A stretch of 23,091 nt of DNA, taken from contig JABUQX010027755.1 in the NCBI GenBank assembly GCA_015478945.1, positions 27,501 to 50,591 of the forward strand, in the 5' to 3' direction. The notes beneath the pieces were generated by a model, which was not told the DNA's origin, made no database searches, and saw nothing but the letters and a program-made list of their open reading frames with translations. The stretch comes from Trachelipus rathkii. Taxonomy: Eukaryota; Arthropoda; Malacostraca; Isopoda; Trachelipodidae. Positions 20,301 through 23,091 of the stretch are shown here, piece by piece (the stretch's first letter is position 1; each line of letters begins with the position of its first letter). The position numbers were made by a program, and so were the translations under genes.

Positions 20301-21279
20301 TCTTGAAAAATCGTTTTGATTGGAGATCTATTAAAAATAAAATATCGATTGGATTGGTAAAAGAATTAACTATTAAAGGGTTACAGGAAAAGGGAAATAT
20401 AATTTAAGGAAAAAGGGAGTAAAAGAGAATAGAAACTTGGAATCAATAGGAAAGACGGTCAGTAAAGCGAAGGAAATATGAGGAGAAATTAATCCCTTCT
20501 CTTCCTCCTTTAGAAAAATAGGTATTTTATTTAGAAATAATTTGAAAAATGAATTTTCTCACACCAATTTTAATCATGGATTATCCAAACATTTTGTTTA
20601 ATTTTTCAATTTATATTTCGTTGTCAATTACAGATTTTGGATACTTTATTATTTTAGTATCACACATTATAAATATTGTATGTGCTATTCAGATTTGGTT
20701 AGATAAATTTTTTTATATTATAAATTATCCTTTCAGGGTCACGAAAATGCGATCAGGAAGGTTCGATTTAACCCCTTTTTGACTGACGAAGTAGTGACAG
20801 TTTCATACGATTTCACCACGAGGTAAATTTTATTTTGTTTATTTATTAAATATCTTTTTAGTTGGTCATGCTTCAAACTGAAAATCTGTAAGACGAGCTG
20901 AAGTTTAATTTAGATGTCATTGAAAAAGTAAACTATGTTGAAAAAAATAACTATTTAATATTTTTTATTTAAAATTGTATTGATGTTGGAACATACTTTT
21001 TTTTTTTTTTTAATCAGGTTGTGGAATATTGCAAGTGGTCTAGAAATTTCATGTGTTAGAAGTCACACAGAATTTGTTTATGGGGTAGAATTTTCGTTAT
21101 GTACCCCAGGAATGATGGCCGATTGTTCATGGGATCAAACTCTCCAAGTCTACGAAATTGGTCCTCACAAATATTCGCCCCAAAATTCACGTCCTTTACC
21201 AATTGCCTCTAAACCTCCTTCATTCCCTTCACAAAGAGCGTTTGCTTCTAAACCATTACCACCTCTTCCAAACAAGTAG
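17349..21279 (+). CDS. PEX7: PEX7, peroxisomal PTS2 receptor, 3' half only (right copy)
   Basis: Exons 17349-17454, 17889-18082, 20737-20822 and 21018-21279, with the same lengths (106, 194, 86 and 262) and splice phases as the left copy. The protein differs from the left copy only at Pro in WSP (Arg on the left). Two silent changes lie in the GHENAIR exon (GTA for GTT, TCA for TCC); the 194- and 262-base exons look identical by eye. It is also cut off at the palindrome centre, so the first WD repeats are missing. The last exon ends in a proline-rich tail, SRPLPIASKPPSFP then ASKPLPPLPNK, that PEX7 normally lacks. Its start codon is not in the window; the upstream splice acceptor (aattacag) shows that exon 17349 is internal. 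Confidence 0.92.
18172..19560 (+). mobile_element. LINE ORF2 fragment, copy 2, right arm
   Basis: Plus-strand counterpart of 12000-13370, with better-preserved blocks. 18175-18372 has VLVERVQRMTEGLTVEEQGR and GRGCVDKIFSLKQ. 18308-18505 has REALWQVLIIYGVGGRLLNG and [13 protein letters not shown]. Then come a broken YADD region near 18660-18690, KVNVDKS near 18750, and 18986-19402 with ETMVWNKRYRSK, RGVLSVRKIDKMRNERV and KWRGYVKGHPW. A local tandem duplication at about 19170-19245 is absent from the left arm. Confidence 0.85.
19170..19245 (+). repeat. GA run and short tandem duplication inside LINE, right arm only
   Basis: gagtattaaggtggtttgg and gagtattaagttggtttgg occur about 30 bases apart after a (GA)n run. 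The left arm has a single copy followed by ggatggatgataatcg. Confidence 0.75.
19972..19989. repeat. Small inverted repeat, PEX7 intron, right arm
   Basis: agctcatg at 19972 is followed closely in this region by gcatgagct at 19981, corresponding to the stem at 11573-11600. The segment between and around differs slightly from the left arm. Confidence 0.4.
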
Positions 21280-22192
21280 AAGTTTTCAAAATTGTTTGTT
21301 CCTTTGAAAAAAAAAATTCTTGTGGTGTGACGTATTGTTCTAGTAAGTCGTGTAAGTGGTTCTGGGAAATATTCGTGATTTACTAAAATTTATTGAAAAT
21401 CAGATTTTGCTATAGTTGAACTCTGGATTGAAGAAATTTTACCCCCAGACTTATTTTTGCTTTTTCAATTTGTATTCATTCAATCTAAATTTGGTTTTAA
21501 TTAAAAGCCATTAAAAAAAAAAAAAAAATAAAAAAAAATAAAAATTTGCTAAGTTGAAAATACATACAAATGTCATTTCAATTTTGCACCAAATCTAAAA
21601 ATGAAAAGTATAAAATTCAAGTATCTATTTTAAAAGTATCTTAAATAAATTACAAACTTCGCTAGACATATATAAAAAATTTATGACACCGTTTGTCTTC
21701 CAAGTGCCGATGTTGTTATAGAGGTAGTGACATACTTTAGCAAGTTGGAAAAAAAATGAATCAAGCTTCAAATTAATAGAATGGATTCATTATTTTTTAC
21801 ACTAAATAAATTCAAATTTAAAACTAAAAATTGTATGGGTAAAAAATAAATGAATTTCAATATTTAAGTGGATAACTAATATTTTCAGAAACTTTACAAA
21901 ATAAAACTAAGCTAGACGTGCTAGCTTGATAATTTTTGATGGTCAGTTTTAGTGGGGCTCAGCCCGATAAAATTGGTCAAGTGCGCTTAATGTGTGATCT
22001 GTTGTTTTGTTTCAAATGTTCTATTTTATATATAAAAGGAAAAATAAATGTTTACTAAAAATTTTAGAAACTTTTATTAACAAGGTTATTTTAGCACTTT
22101 CAAAACAACAACAAGTTCTTTCATGTTAATAAAAGACACTAAAGTAGAAAAAAAAAATTCTTTCCATATAAAAGTTAACAAATAGTTTTAAC
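21280..22192. other. 3' UTRs and intergenic gap, right arm
   Basis: Counterpart of 9346-10287. Plus-strand AATAAA hexamers for PEX7 lie in an A-rich run at about 21527 and 21537, roughly 250 bases after the stop. The block at about 21910-21990 differs strongly from the left arm, while the sequence on both sides matches well. Confidence 0.7.
22073..22078 (-). promoter_or_regulatory. Poly(A) signal of eEF1B, right copy
   Basis: TTTATT on the plus strand, i.e. AATAAA on the minus strand, about 115 bases after the stop at 22193 and matching the left copy. Confidence 0.7.
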
Positions 22193-22540
22193 TCATACTT
22201 TATTAAATGCTGCAATATCTACTGACTGAACAAAATCTTCAAATTCTGTAATTTTTTCTATTAAATCATCTACCGAAACTAAATCGTCAACAACGGTAGC
22301 TAATATACTCAACTTCATGATACCAAATGCTAAAGGATTTAGTTTACTAGCGCCCCAAACAAGACCTTCCATAGATATGGTTCGGACTTTATCTTCCATT
22401 GCTTTCATGTCAGTTTCATCGTCCCACGGCTTGCAATCGAGTAGAATTTGTGATTTGGCAATTGGACCTGGCTTCTTAGTTTTCTTTTCTGCATAAGCTT
22501 TCAGTCTTTCTTCCCTTACTCTTGCTGCTTCAGCGTCTTC
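22193..22540 (-). CDS. eEF1beta: Elongation factor 1-beta, last exon only (right copy)
   Basis: A 348-base exon encoding 115 residues, from [12 protein letters not shown] through the whole exchange domain to FNKV and a stop. The acceptor (aactataacag) is intact. Compared with 8998-9345 I find three base differences, all silent (AGA for CGA, GGC for GGT, ATC for ATT), so the protein is identical. The upstream exon with the acidic region would lie beyond the right end of the window. Identical protein with silent-only change indicates that this copy was also under purifying selection. Confidence 0.93.
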   Translation of the reverse strand, partial: EDAEAARVREERLKAYAEKKTKKPGPIAKSQILLDCKPWDDETDMKAMEDKVRTISMEGLVWGASKLNPLAFGIMKLSILATVVDDLVSVDDLIEKITEFEDFVQSVDIAAFNKV

Positions 22541-23091
22541 CTGTTATAGTTTAAAATACAATGCATTAAGAATGACAAGTAGACATATGTATATATAATT
22601 GCTACATTTTAAAATAGTACCTTCCAAAATAAATTTTTAATATATTTTTTTTAAAAAAAAGAATTCTTTCCTGTTTCCTCAACATTTATTATACTAGTCC
22701 TTCAACCTAAAAGATTTAATTATTTTCCTAGCAGAATCCTAATATTTAATATAATCCTAATGGCAAACGTACTGTTATTCCTTTCATCTAACTTGTACAA
22801 ATGTCAATTAAAATTCCTTACCAACTCTTCCTTTCAGAATTTCTTAATTTTTTCTCAAAACATCCTTCGTCCTAAATTTATTGTGACATTTAATAACTAA
22901 AACACTCTTATCTACTTCTTTCTCTCTTATCTTTCTTTATCTACCTTTTTTCCCCAAATGGGGGTAAGAGTTGCGCTACAAGCATTGGAAAAGAAAAAGC
23001 AGTAGGAGATAGACAATGTCCGAAAAGACAGCCTCTCGTAGTGCCTTACCGCCCGCTCTGTACCATTAATTAGTGAAAACACGTCACAGAC
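22541..23091 (-). other. eEF1B intron, right copy, runs off the window
   Basis: Counterpart of 8479-8997 with many substitutions and indels (for example around 23030, and the atattaggatt segment near 22735). It includes the CT-rich stretch at about 22915-22945. The LINE seen at 7290-8430 would lie beyond the end if this copy has it. Confidence 0.8.

Larger units (their letters stand above)
18083..20736 (+). other. PEX7 intron (right copy)
   Basis: Starts gtaatg, ends tttcag. It contains the LINE copy at about 18172-19560, then unique AT-rich DNA corresponding to 10824-12000. The frame at 20549-20782 is intronic and spans the acceptor. Confidence 0.8.
15847..23091. repeat. Right arm of large imperfect palindrome
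   Basis: Inverted, diverged copy of 8479-15700. It is still paired at the last base of the window (cgtcacagac matches the complement of gtctgtgacg at 8479), so the arm continues beyond. Differences from the left arm are substitutions, many small indels and a few replaced blocks, concentrated in noncoding DNA. Confidence 0.95.

Noticed and set aside
20549..20782. Hydrophobic small protein conserved in both arms (also at 10778-11011)
   Set aside because: It lies in the PEX7 intron and runs through the splice acceptor into the GHENAIR exon in the wrong frame. Its conservation reflects the palindrome, and its hydrophobicity the AT-rich codons.
8479..23091. Palindrome as a single-molecule hairpin artefact (missed adapter or whole-genome amplification chimera)
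   Set aside because: The arms differ by silent coding changes and replaced noncoding blocks, which such artefacts would not produce. A misjoin of two haplotypes is not excluded.

Overview
The window is AT-rich, intron-bearing eukaryotic DNA with many decayed transposable elements. The protein-coding exons look arthropod: the elongation-factor gene shares stretches such as [14 protein letters not shown] and WDDETDM with insect eEF1B. I cannot place the species; insect and crustacean both fit. There are no bacterial features, CRISPR arrays or recognisable RNA genes.

Layout. (1) Bases 1-6748 hold no host exon that I recognise. They contain three decayed LINE 3' fragments (about 450-880 minus, 3080-4200 plus, 4600-5265 minus), a foldback element with terminal inverted repeats (972-1567), a GACTCC-rich block (3847-3960) lying inside one LINE, and three (AT)n tracts. 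(2) 6749-9345 is eEF1B (the beta/alpha guanine-exchange subunit of elongation factor 1): two exons split by a 2-kb intron that carries a decayed LINE. Its short N-terminal exon is not seen. (3) 10288-14190, minus strand, holds four 3' exons of PEX7, the WD40 receptor for PTS2 peroxisomal import, convergent with eEF1B. One of its introns carries another LINE of the same family. (4) 14242-15297 is an internally deleted Tc1/mariner-type element, followed by a 117-bp tandem repeat. (5) From a 146-bp spacer at 15701-15846 onward, the whole series is repeated in reverse: tandem repeat, mariner copy, PEX7 exons (now plus strand), LINE, and the last eEF1B exon (minus strand), up to the end of the window.

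The dominant structure is therefore a very large imperfect palindrome. Its left arm is about 8479-15700 and its right arm 15847-23091, and the right arm is still paired where the window ends. By eye the arms differ at many noncoding sites, including indels and short replaced blocks. In about 1 kb of shared exon sequence I count only six differences, five of them silent, and all splice sites are kept. Both copies therefore evolved as functional genes until recently. Yet both PEX7 copies lose their 5' half at the palindrome centre. Either a recent head-to-head rearrangement joined two diverged alleles, or an assembler joined two haplotypes in inverted orientation. The sequence alone does not decide which.

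eEF1B acts in cytosolic translation and PEX7 in peroxisomal protein import. Their adjacency looks like ordinary tail-to-tail neighbours, not a functional unit. I saw no clear new biological system. The points most worth checking are the palindrome, the truncated PEX7 pair and an unusual proline-rich PEX7 tail.
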